Of a stretch of 64,000 nucleotides of DNA, positions 35,230 to 46,900 are shown piece by piece. The stretch comes from Hygrocybe punicea (Eukaryota; Basidiomycota; Agaricomycetes; Agaricales; Hygrophoraceae). Within the stretch, counting starts at the first letter, position 1. Each line of letters opens with the position of its first letter. Under the pieces are notes generated by a model, which had not been told where the DNA came from, did no database searches, and worked only from the letters and a program-made list of their open reading frames with translations. The stretch is taken from positions 7,006,001-7,070,000 of the forward strand of contig OY744463.1 in the NCBI GenBank assembly GCA_963556145.1, read 5' to 3'. The translations under genes were made by a program, and so were the position numbers.

Positions 35230-35837
35230 TGTGACGGCGAGTTCTGTTGTAGACCCGAAATGGGAATCTACGAAAAGGGTGATCAGCTAAGAAGTGATCA
35301 GAGGAGTTTAGTGTCTATGTAGTCTAGTCAATCCAACCCGAATCCAGGGTTCTGGATCAGAGGGGAAGTGAAGAGAGTGGAGTACGAAGACTGATGAGAC
35401 GATACGAAGCGAGGACTAAGAAATAGAACTGAAGGGATGCAATATGATATGGTGGGATGTAATATGATATATACTAATGGTTGTAGTATAAGGGTACATC
35501 TTTTATACTACTGGGAGTGATCCTGTGCTGTAGTAACTATGTACTACAACCGAAGGCTGTAACTGATAGGAGTGGAGTGGAGCGGAGTATAGGAGGAATG
35601 GTGCTATGTACTAAGTAACGGGAAACGTAGATATATCATATGTAACTATATACGTACTGATTCCGGGTCGTTAGAGACATCGCATTGCATGTAGGAACGA
35701 TTCCGGAGGCGGAATCCGGAGTGGAATCGACAGAGAGAACCGGAATCGGGCGGAATCGACGATATGTGAATGGGAATGGACGGGGATGAAGTGGGATATG
35801 AAGAGGATTCAGGTCTAGACAGGCCGGAGCCTCTACA
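35230..35837 (-). repeat. LTR1 copy B (5' LTR)
   Basis: 608 bp; adjoins the primer-binding site at 35211-35227 with a 2-bp gap. Right flank is the RecQ Walker A sequence. Confidence 0.85.
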
Positions 35838-36047
35838 ACGGGTTCAGGGAAGACTCTCATAATGATCATGCTGCTTCTCTTGCGTCCAATGGAGCTCTGT
35901 GTCTTGATTGTACCCCTCAAACGACTCCAACATGCTCAACTTGACGCCTTCACCTCATACGGCATTAAGTCAGTGATCATCAATGAAGATACTCCAAATG
36001 ATCCTACTCTTTGGGATGTTAGATATTCCATACAGATTGTACTTTGG

Positions 36048-37036
36048 TAGGGTTGACCACGGGTATGGGACGGGTTGGCTCGGCTAACACCGTACCCGTA
36101 CCCGCCAAACCCGTACCCAAGGCGGGTAAAACCCGCACCCGCACCCGTTTGCTACGGGTTGTGGCAAAACCCGTCGGTTTCCTGGGGCCGTGAGTCGTCA
36201 CAGGCACCCGGCACATGTCAATTGACATGGCCGGGTGTGGTGTGACGGCTTGGCGGCCCCTTGAAGACCTCAATGTCGTCGACAGAACGGTCTGGCCATT
36301 AGGCCAGAGCCGATCTCGACGACGTTGCCGTCGTATTGCCGTTTTGACATTGTCGTGGGGTGGGATAGTAGTGTAGGGCGTTAACGACTCGTTAACGCCC
36401 CGTTGTGTTGTATGTGCCATCGTGTCGTCGTCATGTCGTCGCTGCGTGTCCTCATCCTCGTTGTCACGTCGTTAGCTGGGGTGGGAGATGCGAGAGGTTG
36501 ACGCGAGGGTGGGAGACGTTGCGAGGGGGTGCCGAGACGCGAGGAGGGTGCTAAGGCATCCTTGTCGTTGTCGTCGTTTGGCAAAGACTACTAATGAAAC
36601 TAAAATAATAAAGTAGCAAATAATTATAATGAGATGATGAAGATTGACGTACCTGACAGCCAGAGAGTGGGTGCACCACCTCTCTGGCTGGTTTATGTCC
36701 TGCTTTCTCATTGTGTTGTGGATATTGTTGTCGTCGAGACGTTAACGAGAGGGCCGGGATGTCAACAAGGCCCAGATGGCCTCTCGTGACGCGGTGACGT
36801 GTCGTGCTCGCAATGTTGTTGTTATCTGAAAAAAAGGGATTAGAATAGTGTTAAATGATGATGAAAATATACCTGAGGGCATATGGCCTGATCGTTGTTG
36901 CTAACCCGTCGAAAACCATGAAACCGTGGGTACGGGTATGGTGTGGTCACGGGTGCCAGATTTGGCAACCGTACCCGTACCCGCGCAACCCGTTTCGGAA
37001 ATACCGCGGGTTGACCCATACCCGTGGTCAACCTTA
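36048..37036. mobile_element. H2, non-autonomous hAT-like element inside the RecQ gene
   Basis: 989 bp; ends TAGGGTTGACCACGGGTATG and, on the other strand, TAAGGTTGACCACGGGTATG; flanked by perfect 8-bp duplication TACTTTGG (36040-36047, 37037-37044). Subterminal regions are packed with ACCCGTACCC motifs. Near the left end lies a hairpin of about 80 bp (36185-36264) centred on CATGTCAATTGACATG. No transposase. Confidence 0.9.
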
Positions 37037-38631
37037 TACTTTGGTATGCTTTGACGAATATGATTTCTCAGGACATCGGCAACTTCGCGTATCCAAACAT
37101 GATAACGACCATGGAACAACTTGGTGTTTATGATGGGCATATGACAAGATTCGGCAAGCTTCTTCGCAAATGTGACCACAAGTTTATCAATTGCATCAAG
37201 AGAATAGAGATAGACGAACTCCAGAACATTTACACTGCTGGAATTGCAAAACATGGACAACCTACATTTCGACCTGCATATGGACATTTCGATGTTATCA
37301 GGCTCTTGTTTCCAAAAACCACAACTGTCCTGGGTTTCTCAGCAACACTTCCTCCACATATCCTATGAGTCGCCAAGAAGAAGATTTCAATATCAGCAAA
37401 CCATTTTTTTATTCAACGCACAAGCAACAGGCCCAATATGACATATGCAACACACCCGATTGTTGGTTCTCTGTCCGATTTTCGAAATCTCAACCTTCTC
37501 ATCCCTGCTGCATCGTCTTTCACATCTCCAAGCCAAATCCGATTGTCAATCATTTTTCATGACGATGTCAAGGAATGTAGTGATGCAGCTTTATATCTGG
37601 ATGGACTTCTACCACCTGCACATCGAGGAACGGGTCTTATTTGGCACTACCACAGTCATATGTCTCGAGAATACTTAGAAAACACATATCAATCATTTCA
37701 AAGTGGATCCTGTCGCATATTACACACCTGCTCTGGAATGGAATCGGGGATCAACTTCAACAAAGCCAACATCGTTATTCAATATGGTGTCGCTTCTGAT
37801 GAGACCAAGACAATACAGCGAGCTGGATGCAGAGGACGTAATAGCGAGGACAGATCCCTGTTCTTAATCATGTACGAGCCTTGGGTTGTGGAGGTGGATA
37901 CCAGCAACATATCCGCTGAAGAACTTGAAGAAGATCCTGATCGACCGTTCTGTATCGATGGAAAAAAATACCAGAACAAGATTTCACACACTAGCGTTCA
38001 CTGTATTTGGACAATTCAGTGCCCGACTTGTATTCATTCCAGCTTTACAACATACCTTCATGACAAAACACCAGAAGGTCAGCTCATTCCCCTATGCATT
38101 CACAGCCTGAGCAATGGACTTTTAGCCTGTGATTTTGTCACGGAATTCTGTTGTGATCGCCACGACAATGGATTTGACTTGTCTTCATTTTTCCCTGGTG
38201 AGATCTTTAAAGGGCTCGATGTTAAAGTCAAGAAAACCGCTGGACCTTGCGAGAAGAAGTGGCCCATCAAACACCATGAACCACTTGAAGATCTCTTGTA
38301 CGTTTGGCGTTCTGAAGCATACCAAAATGAACCTTTCCGCGCTCTATGTTCCGCTGGTTGGATCCTCAACAATATAAAGCTCAAAGCCTTGGCCACGATT
38401 CTTCCATCCAAGATACAGGTTCCCTCCGATATCACTGCGGTCCTTGGTGAAACAGAAGAATGGTCTTCCAGATGGGCTCAGGGTGTTTTCGATGTAATAT
38501 GTGGTTATGTTCCCCCACCTGATCCCCTGACAACCGATCCCTCCAAAAAAAGGAAAGCTGGACCCTGCATAGCACCTCTTAACGATCGACTCAATTTTGA
38601 TTCTGGTACTCGCAGACAGAAGAAAAGGTGA

Positions 38632-38705
38632 CCGTTTCACATTGTAACATAGCTTCGTATTACATGGTAACCATTACAGAACAAATTGTTTTCCTATTTG
38701 TTTCG
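38632..38705. other. Tail-to-tail gap of RecQ and DUF6589 genes
   Basis: 74 bp between the stop of the RecQ-like gene (plus) and the stop of the DUF6589 gene (minus). The genes are convergent; their transcripts probably overlap. Confidence 0.6.
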
Positions 38706-41696
38706 CTACTCGTCTTCCTCTACAATTGTTGTACCAAAATCTGGAGTGAAAATGTCATCATGTTCATCAAAAATGGACATGCCTTCCTCGTCAACCAGTT
38801 TCCCTTGCAAGAGAGCCTGAATCTTTTTGTTGAAAGTCTTGAGAGATGACGATCTTAGTTTCTTCTCACCTTCTTCGAGAATATTCAGGACTGCTTTCAC
38901 AGTGTCATTCGGGTGATGTTGGCGATCTGACTTGAAGATAAGAAGCTCGTGATCTTGAACTTTGTTGGCAACTTTCCATACGAGGTCCGAAGTGTCAGGT
39001 TTAGTGTGAGTTTTTCCTCTGTATCCTCTCATAGCAAGGCCGACTTGTTTCTTAATTTTATTGAGGTAGTTGATTGCGGCAGAGATCTGGCTGAGGCGAT
39101 CCCAGCTTCCATATAGTCCTTTTGAAGAAAAGAGTGTCTATGAAATATTTTGTGATATACCACGAAGTAGACTGGTAGATTACATACCTTCAGATAGCCA
39201 ATCAAATGCTTGATGTTCATATCTATTCCCATCCAATGACCTGCCAGTCCCGAGGGATTGACTAGCATGCAATCTTGCATGACATCACTGTCAATGTCAA
39301 TCTCTCGCAATTAGATTAAGCCACTAGACAACGTAAGAGTACTTATGCAAAGTCATCGCCCCATACAAGTTTGAGATTACGAATGAAATGTAGCAACTTG
39401 GTGCTATAGTTGTTTGATCCGGCGCCACGGAACATCATTGCAAGTGGTCCTAACATGTCTTCAACCCGTCCCCAGTCACCATCGGAAATTGATTTGATGA
39501 GTTCTGCTGTATAAAGCAGGTCACGTATGAGTAGGTGTATATTACGATGGGCGCAGTCAGCTTGAGGGTCGGCTACTTGGGTGGCGACTGGTACTGTATA
39601 CGTATTGGCTGTTTTGTCACCATCGGTCTCCCTGTTTGGTATTTCCTCGTTCGTGGTGAGTAATTCCTTGTCTGCCACATCCTCTTCCCCATTTTCTATG
39701 TCCTCAGTCACCTTCGGCGCCTTCTTTTTTTGATTGGGTTGTCATTCCTCCATTGGGGTAGCGTATTTGCAAATAATATCCTGAGTGACTTCAAGAAGTT
39801 TACTGGGTGTCGGATTTGATTCTGCGAAGAGTTTAAGGGAGGGAAATCCGCATTCTAAGCGCCAGGCTTGAAGGATGATGCCATGGAGTATTTGCATATG
39901 CACTGATAGAAGCATATGGTAGTCAGGTTTTTCATTTGATAATCGAGTTTTGTCCAGTAGTGCAAAAAAGTATTTGAGGCTTCCTAGCTGATCTACGGCC
40001 CCTTGATGAATCTTCAAGAGAGCCCAAACGAGGTTTAGGCACTTGTGAAATATGCCATATCCGAGTTGGATGTTATCTAACCGAAGGAAAGGATTTAAGT
40101 CTTTCATACACATAACTTTGGCCCCTCGCACTCGAGCATTGGTGAGTTGATCATTAAAGCTAGGTAGAGCAATGTTTTGCATTTGCAACTGAGAACATTT
40201 GAGTTGTTGTTCGTATATGTCATGCCAGATTTGGATTGTTCCAGGTACGGTTGCTTCATTGATTGTTGTTACTCGTAAAGGAAAAGTCTCTGTTTTGGTG
40301 AGAGGTGTGGGACGACGAGGCTTGTGCTCCAACTCAGGAGATGTGGCATAGTGACCAAAGGGTTCATAATTACTCGCAAGAATCCAGACAACAATGACCT
40401 GCATCTGAAAAAATGTTGACACCATTTGCAGTTGTGTCAGATGGATATGAGCATCGAAGTCTAAGTCAGGTGCAGTTTTTGCTTGTGCAATTATTGGGGC
40501 GAGAAGCATCTTGTTTGGGTCAGCACGGGGGAGTTTATAGACGACAGAAAAAGGTACCCAATTGGACTTTCGAGGGGCATCGGTTCGTTGCTCCACGAAT
40601 ATTGATGTGGAAATATTGATGTTGTCCCAGCAAAGAGCATGAGGTCCTTGTGCGACCTGAGATGCGAGTTCAATGCAACGTTCTCCCAGTGTCGAAACGA
40701 GGGATAAAACAGAATCATAAGAAAGGGATAGGCCACAACGAAATAGGGCATCAATCGTTTGGCGTTGACATCCAGTTGTCCACAGAAATAAAGAGAATGT
40801 TGCTTGGAAAGTGAGGCTGTGTGACGACTGAGAGTTTGCAAGCTGCGCAACAATAATATGACAGAGCTGAAAAGTCAATTAATTGAACAATCGAAGGAGA
40901 GATACATGCGTACAATATCTGGTTGCTTCAATTTATTCTTGGCTTTGGCAGCATCCGTCTGTGCAGCCCTCAGCAATATCCGAGTGAGAACTGGTGCATC
41001 TCGTTTTACGATGGTGCCGACAGCTGCGTCAAGTGTCCAGTTGTTGATAAAATCGACCGTAATATCGGATGTCCTCGCTGCAAAAGACTTCTTCACAATG
41101 TCCATTTCCTCACTGATGATCTCTCCAAGGATATCCACTCCTCGATTCCACATCCATTCTTTCAAACACTCCATTCCCTCGTAACAGTCTGTGACTGTGT
41201 CCAAAATTTGTTCCAATTTCCCACTTTTCTTATAGATTCCGGTCTGATATCAATAGCTATCTGGGTTGTCAGTGCTAAGCACGTATAGTAAAAGGTCCAC
41301 AGGTCCAAGCCTCCCTTCGCGTAGGATACTGGCAGCGTTCTGATAACGAGTCTCCGGTGACACGCTAGGTCTATTGCATCTTCCCGATCGAAAGGAGTTG
41401 GGTTGACCAATTGAGGGTGTATCTTGGGGCGAAGTTTGGAAGAAAGGTGTTGAGAACTGAGGTGGAGCAAAGGTATCGTAACCAGCGGTTTCAAGTGGGG
41501 AAAATTTGAGATTGTGTGAATTGATAAATTTGATGCCATTGTTCATCTGAGGGGTCCGTATATTGCTCAATAGTTGGAGTGCAGGACCGAGAGCAGGACT
41601 TCGAGGCGGTTGCCTAGTGCCAGTGCTTGGGAAACGGCTGAGGCTGGCAGAGTATATTCTACACTCAGACGTAAAACCTCGATTCGGCACCGGCAT
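38706..41696 (-). CDS. DUF6589-type protein
   Basis: Large spliced gene on the minus strand from ATG 41696 (MPVPNRGF) to TAG at 38706. Segments: a Ser/Pro-rich N-terminus (41696-41250), WNRGVDILGEII (about 41150), the main body IDALFRCGLSLSYDSV, CWDNINISTSIFVEQRTD, LELLEV-like helices (40878-39742), an acidic linker, then WGRVEDMLGPLAMMFRGAGSN (about 39440), and a last exon LVWKVANKVQDHELLIFK ending in an acidic tail. This matches the domain of unknown function DUF6589 of basidiomycetes, which I recognise from its CWDN and MxxxFxGAxxxNY-type blocks. One in-frame TGA lies at about 39742 unless it is spliced out. Otherwise largely open, so it may be young or functional. The body is acid- and Trp-containing as in DDE transposases, but catalytic identity is unproven. 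Confidence 0.7.
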
Positions 41697-41830
41697 CTCA
41701 GGATATCTCGATTATTTTATTCTAAAAATCACGTGAATTCCAGATATGGACAGAATCCGCGCGGTGGGCCAATTCCAACTCAGACCTGCCAGTCCTTCTG
41801 TCGAAGAGTTTGCTCGTCTCACAGAACGGT
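41676..41830 (-). repeat. Right copy of the ~150-bp inverted repeat with divergent start codons
   Basis: Mirror of 30340-30480. Contains the DUF6589 start (ATG 41696, minus) and, 49 bp away, ATG 41746 (plus, MDRIRAVGQF). The gap keeps the AT-rich tract and CACGTG palindrome, so it looks like a compact bidirectional promoter conserved in both copies. Confidence 0.75.
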
Positions 41831-42012
41831 ACGGTCACCAGTCTATCTTGGTAGCACTAGCCCAAGACATCAATATCGTGCACTCATCACTCGCAAAACA
41901 TTCGTGTTATCAAAGAATTACCCATTCGTTATGCAGACGGCTTTGCCGCTGTACTGATTCGAGGATGATTAATCCCATGGGAGGCCTCTGGCCCAGCTCA
42001 TGTACTGACTGA
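41746..42012 (+). pseudogene. Outward-facing MDRIRAVGQ ORF fragment
   Basis: Plus-strand ORF starting at 41746; its first 25 residues are almost the same as those of the minus ORF at 30408. It reads SPSVEEFARLTERYG, then VALAQDINIVHSSL; after a likely frameshift near 41905 the stretch RVIKELPIRYADGFAAVLIRG looks coding in another frame, ending by about 42010. No family recognised. It appears to be a truncated member of a gene always paired head-to-head with the inward genes. Confidence 0.5.
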
Positions 42013-42074
42013 ACTTCGCTGATAGTTAGATGATTACATATGTAGTATTTGTGCCGCCAACGGTAATCTGATAT

Positions 42075-43599
42075 TCACTCGTAGTAAGACACCAGAATCG
42101 AAGAGCCCTTCAGAGATGTCAATGCCCCACTATACGCCGACACCTGCACGGCCTTTCCAATACCATCGAGCCCTCTGCTCTGCCAATCCCACTCTTTCAA
42201 TGCCGGGGGATCAACGCCTGCGTCCCAGGTATTCACAGACTGGCGTTCCGCAGGCGCTAACATCCACTGATAGTAACGGAGGTCCCTCGGATCATTTCGG
42301 TTGTTGTAGTGTACCTCCGTGTGACCTGAGTACGAGAATCTCGACCAAAAGTGCATTTCGCGATTCATGGCCACTGACGACAGCAGCTGCAGTTGCGACA
42401 CGGCGCTGGTATTCCCTGGTAGTGGCAACGATAGATGATAGTTCCATATTGTAGCAGTCCAATCGCGATCCATGGGGCAATTCTCGTCGCCAACGTTAAT
42501 ATGACCTGACACACCCACCCAGATCTTGCACACGTCTTCGCGCAGGGGGGAGATGTGAGCCGACAGCTCTAGGTCCTCTGGACATGGAGTATGGTGCTTG
42601 ATGGTCTCCGAGAGAACCATCGGGATATTTGTCAGTGCGACCGTTGGCTGCTCCTGGAGAACAGCAGGAGACCAGAACGCGGCCAAAGACTTCTCCGACA
42701 AGATATTGATTTGGAGATCGTCGGTATCGTCATTAATGCTGGCGACAATGACATGGCTATTCACCAAAGCCATATTCGCCGTCTCGTCGGAGTAGAATGA
42801 TCTGTCTGAACTACGAGGTCGTGTCTCGAGTTTGATTGCTTCCCCTGTACCCAAATTTATGAGGAGCATCACATTGTTGTCGCACAGGCCAACAATGTTG
42901 CCACAGATCTTCGCAGAATGATAGCATTGTCCGCCATAGTCAGACTGCAGCGTTAGGAGGTGAGAGGATGACTCGGCAAGGAAGTCCAGCTGCACGACCT
43001 CCACACCCCACGTGACAGGATTTCCGATCACCAGCTTGCACATCACAATGACAGCGGCCCGGCCGTTATCGACAATGTCTGCAGCAAAACATATCACCTG
43101 ACTTTTGTGTGTCCAAATAACCCTGCTTTCTGCTATATCCCAGCACTCGAGGGTGTCAGAGCGCTTGAATAGGAGGTATTGGCCACCTGGAAGCATTCTA
43201 GCTTCACTGGAATCGTTAAAATGTTCAATGTTTAGGTGCAAGATATGCTGGCGGGCGATGACGGTTTGAGTAGTGTGCGCCGGGGACCATGTGCGGGGAC
43301 CATGCACGATTCGCTTGGCCACCTCAACAAGCTCCGTCGATGACAGTTCGTGGAGAGGCCGTCGGGGTAATTGGTCAAGGAATAGACGGGCCTCGAGATC
43401 ACGGAGTAGGGCCAACCAGACGTGTTTATCAAAAGCAAGCGCATACAGGTATCTACAGGTCTAGCAGATAGTTCATTAATATGGCATCGGATAATGTCAG
43501 GAGACTGACCTCGCTGATTGCAAGAACATCGGCGATATTACACAGAGACAAAATCTGCACCCAGACATCATGGATGAGATTTGGGGGATTTAGTTCCAT
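42075..43599 (-). CDS. F-box protein, basidiomycete type
   Basis: Likely substrate receptor of an SCF ubiquitin ligase. Two exons: 43599-43510 and 43460-42075, intron GTCAGT...CTAG, giving 491 residues with all frames continuous. Residues 1-60 form an F-box: PPNLIHDVWVQILSLCNIAD, then TCRYLYALAFDKHVWLALLRD across the junction. The rest has no recognised repeats but contains beta-rich segments (for example LPGGQYLLFKRSDTLECWD) suggestive of a propeller-like fold. Such F-box genes are strongly expanded in mushrooms. The gene is complete and sits 375 bp from the broken end of the dynein gene, on the same strand. Confidence 0.8.
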
Positions 43600-43973
43600 G
43601 GCAGACAGAGAGCTGAAGTGAATTCTGGAAGCAGTAGCCTGAGCGAGTGAAAAGTTGCTCGAGTCACCGTTATTTGTGAACCGCTGATACGCGTGTCGAT
43701 TGTCCTTTCGGCCCTCCCGCCCCACTTTATTATCTACTATAGGTAAACCCTTTAACAAAAATGGGAATTGGCAATCAACAGCTGAATTCAACGCCAAACT
43801 CACAATTTGAACATGATTCGAGAAGATGCGTCGTGGTATACAGAGGAGATGGAAGTAATGCTAGAAACATAAACATGATCCAACGAACAATTATGCAAAA
43901 CGCTAGTGCTATCAAATGCTGTATGAAACACCCGTCAAGGAAACCCTCCTCAAAACCTCCGAGCTCCACCTAC
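43600..43973. other. Junction where the dynein gene is cut off
   Basis: This spacer starts with a good splice donor GTAGGT after the last dynein codon (minus strand 43973), but no further dynein exon follows before the F-box start. No transposon end is recognised. The rearrangement breakpoint must lie here. Confidence 0.6.
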
Positions 43974-46900
43974 CAACCCCTCTATCGAATGATGCTCCAG
44001 ATCGTTCCTCGACTTCAAAATCGACGCATGCATCTCCTTCATCGCATTCCCGAGCTTCACTCCAAACCGGCTCAGTATGTCTCGCTGCCACGCATCGTAC
44101 TTGGCGTTCACTCGCGCCTGCACCTGCTCATAGTCGATCACGCACACCCCAAACGACTTCTGTGTGTCCGATGTGTCGAACGTTGATCGCGCCTTTTTTA
44201 TCTCCGTCAGCAGCTGCTGCCAGTGTGCAAGCGAATCCCCAAGGCGGTTGAACACGTATTCTGCTTCGAGGTCCCATAACGATTGGAATTGGAGCCATTT
44301 CCCGACATAGTCCTTGAGCTGTTGGACCTTCGTCTCGATCAGTGAAAACGGTCGTTCCAGTGAATTGTCGGAGAAGCGGGTTAGCTGTTTAGACATCAGC
44401 TCAAACCTCGGCTTATCAGATGTACGAACGAGATACGAACGTGTGAGGTGTACGTCGTTTCCAACGTCGATGCCCCTTGCATCTGCAGCCCAATTTCATA
44501 ACGTGAACTTTGTATCCGTCGCAAGCGACAAACAACACCTAAACAACCCACTCAGGATGCATTCCAGAGCGAGACCGCAAACACAACGTACCAAGCCAAT
44601 CATGCAATTGCCGTATCCATGTTGAACGTGCGTATTCTATTGGTGGGTCAAGGAAGATTACTTGGTTCTGTATCCGGATTTCATGCACAATCGACTTGAG
44701 GGTCATATTGCCTTCCAAGAACTGAAGATTACTGTCAGTAATAATAAAAAATCCGGAAAAGTTTTCTACTCTACCTTCTCTTCCTTGACACGTTTTTCCC
44801 CGCGTCGCTTATTGGTAATATCCCGAAGTGGTAAAGGATCCCGCCGAGTATCGCCGTCATCCGTTCGATCGAACTCGGAACACCATACCTGGATAATATG
44901 GGTAAGACGCTGCATGAGGATACCTTCGATCCGCGTATCGAGATCAGCAACCCAATGCTCAAGGTTTGCGTATCCTTCCAAGTTCAGGCGATCGATCTAC
45001 AGGGGAAGATGGGTCAAAAGTTGTTGTAGTGGTATGATTTCGAAGTCTCTGACAGCAGCTTGAATCTTGCCCAATAGCTCCGAAAAGGCTTCTGTCGTGT
45101 ATGGACATGTTGACAGGTCTTCAACAGCTCGAGAGATATCTCTGTACAAGTCGATCACGCTGTTTGTTTTGTCCTGAACAAGGATAAGCAAGGGGCGAAC
45201 TATGTAGCCCAATTGGATTTACCTGCAAAACCGAGACAACACTGGCGAATTCTCGGACAAATTGGACACGCCGGTCGTCACGACCGTCAGCACTCGAGAC
45301 GTATCGGGCAGCATCATATTGATTGACGAAATAGTCCCATCGGATATTCATGCCTATTATTCTTTCTGATCAGAGCAGACCTCATGCGGGAGACTGGAGT
45401 GTGTTAACCTTTATTAATCATCCGTTGTGATTCATTCCGGTACTCCGCCACCAACGGCTCGATGCCCTTATTGTGCTCCACTAGATCCAGTGTCTGTCCA
45501 TATGTCCGAACGGTCTCCATGAGGCTGACAGCATGCGGATATACTCGTTTTGCGTCCTTCGCCATATTCGTGATTGCATGTGGGACTTGGAAATTCAACC
45601 AGAGCAGATTCCTAACTTCCTTGAAGAGCGTGATGATCTGCGGGTCAAAGTTCACCGCCAACTGAAAGCCCCCGCCCCGCAATCGTACGATTTCGAATAA
45701 CCGACCGTTGACCCCCATATCTCGGCGATTGATGTCGTGGAGCCAAGCGTCGTATACAGGCCGAGTATCGAGCTTCTTCCTGAAAGCTCCACTTTCTGCC
45801 TGCAATTTTTGACCCTCTGCATAAAGTTCCCATCCCTTGCCGAGGACATCTTCCACTCGTTTCATATACGTTAGAAGTTGTCGCTCAATCTGCCGTGCCC
45901 AGATCATCGCGCCCGCTATTGGTGGTAAGTCACGCATTTGAGACATATGATATGCCTCCGAGAACCTATATTGAGTTTTGAACTACAGCAGTACACAGGT
46001 AAGACCTGTTTCGTCAATTTGACGGGAGCTTGAATGTACCTTGTCATGCAGACGCTTGATATCTTCCTTGACTGAATCGATAAGTTGTGTCTGGTACTCT
46101 TGGATGGCTCCTCGAATCTGGAAAAGTCAGGGCGCACAAAGGATCACGTTTGAGACAGAAACAGACCTTTGGGCGAACGAATAGGGCATTGAATTTCGAA
46201 AACACTCTGAACATTTCATTCGCATTTCGTGCTGTTCCAAGTCTGTCGCGTAGTCGTGCAATGATCTGATTCTCAACTCGGGCTACCCTTTCGTTGTAAG
46301 CATTTTCGGCTGCCACCCATATCTCGTTTCCCTCTGTTTGAAATTGTTACACAAAAACACATTAGGCCCGTTCGGAACTTACCAACTGAAACGTCCAAGA
46401 CGTCGATCCGTTTTACAACTTCGTAAGCCTCCTTTACTTCCTCTTCCATATCCATTCCACCCACTTCTTTGCCGACGCTCCCAAGACCTTTCGTGGGCCC
46501 CGTCATGACAGAAAGCTGTTCATGTTGTTTCCGCCAATCCCTCAGATACCGAGTTCTTTCCTGAAGTTTGGCATGGGCAGGGATGACTTTGATTGGAATG
46601 AACTTCTCTGATCGCTTTCTGGTTACTTCACGGGCAACATTTGTGAATTCCTTGATCAAGTCGTCCCAGGTTCGAAAAATATTCATCGTCTGCGAGAGCA
46701 GGCGATCAAATGTTTCGTAAGGTGTATAAGGAAGTCGTTGTGAAGTCAAGATCCGGAGGAGTTGATCGTTAAAATCACGAGAAATGGCTTCCACCAGGGG
46801 GAGTGCGCGCCGGATAGGGTACGGTGAGAGCTTTAGCTTACGGTTAATGTGTCCGAATATTAGAACGAGCGATTCCTGGATTTTGTCTAGATCCGTGGCG

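Larger units (their letters stand above)
30869..35837 (-). mobile_element. LTR1 retrotransposon, full-length but lacking pol
   Basis: Two LTRs (30869-31484 and 35230-35837) in the same orientation, starting TGTGACGG and ending GCCTCTACA on the plus strand. The flanks are ACTG (30865-30868) and ACGG (35838-35841): a 4-bp duplication with one change, lying in the Thr codon before the RecQ Walker A. A primer-binding site at 35211-35227, reading TGGAGCCCACCACGAGG on the minus strand, gives a minus-strand element. Inside are a gag (minus) and an oppositely oriented spliced gene, but no protease, reverse transcriptase, RNase H or integrase, so it is non-autonomous. The LTRs are very similar apart from small indels, suggesting fairly recent insertion. 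Confidence 0.85.
30458..38631 (+). pseudogene. RecQ-like SF2 DNA helicase, interrupted by LTR1 and H2
   Basis: A DExH helicase of the RecQ type common in mushroom repeats. Start MLVPNRGIPIR (30458) followed by a GTGAGT intron donor. Then QLKAVLGALSGRDG (about 30810) and Walker A TGSGKT, which is split by the LTR1 element at 30869-35841. After it come LIVPLKRLQHAQ, the H2 element (36048-37044), motif II as IDELQNIYTAG (DELQ rather than the usual DExH), GFSATLPPHI, an in-frame TGA at 37366, and the second RecA-like lobe with CSGMESGINFN, VIQYGV and the RecQ arginine motif QRAGCRGRN. Ends KKR-stop at 38631. The last 400 residues are open. Because both insertions leave clean duplications, the pre-insertion gene is inferable, but the stop and insertions make this copy inactive. 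Confidence 0.8.

Noticed and set aside
30869..37044. Signs of repeat-induced point mutation
   Set aside because: Some stops (TGA in the RecQ-like gene, gag and the Helitron) could come from C-to-T changes at CpG, but base composition of the repeats is not obviously depleted; too few sites to claim it by eye.
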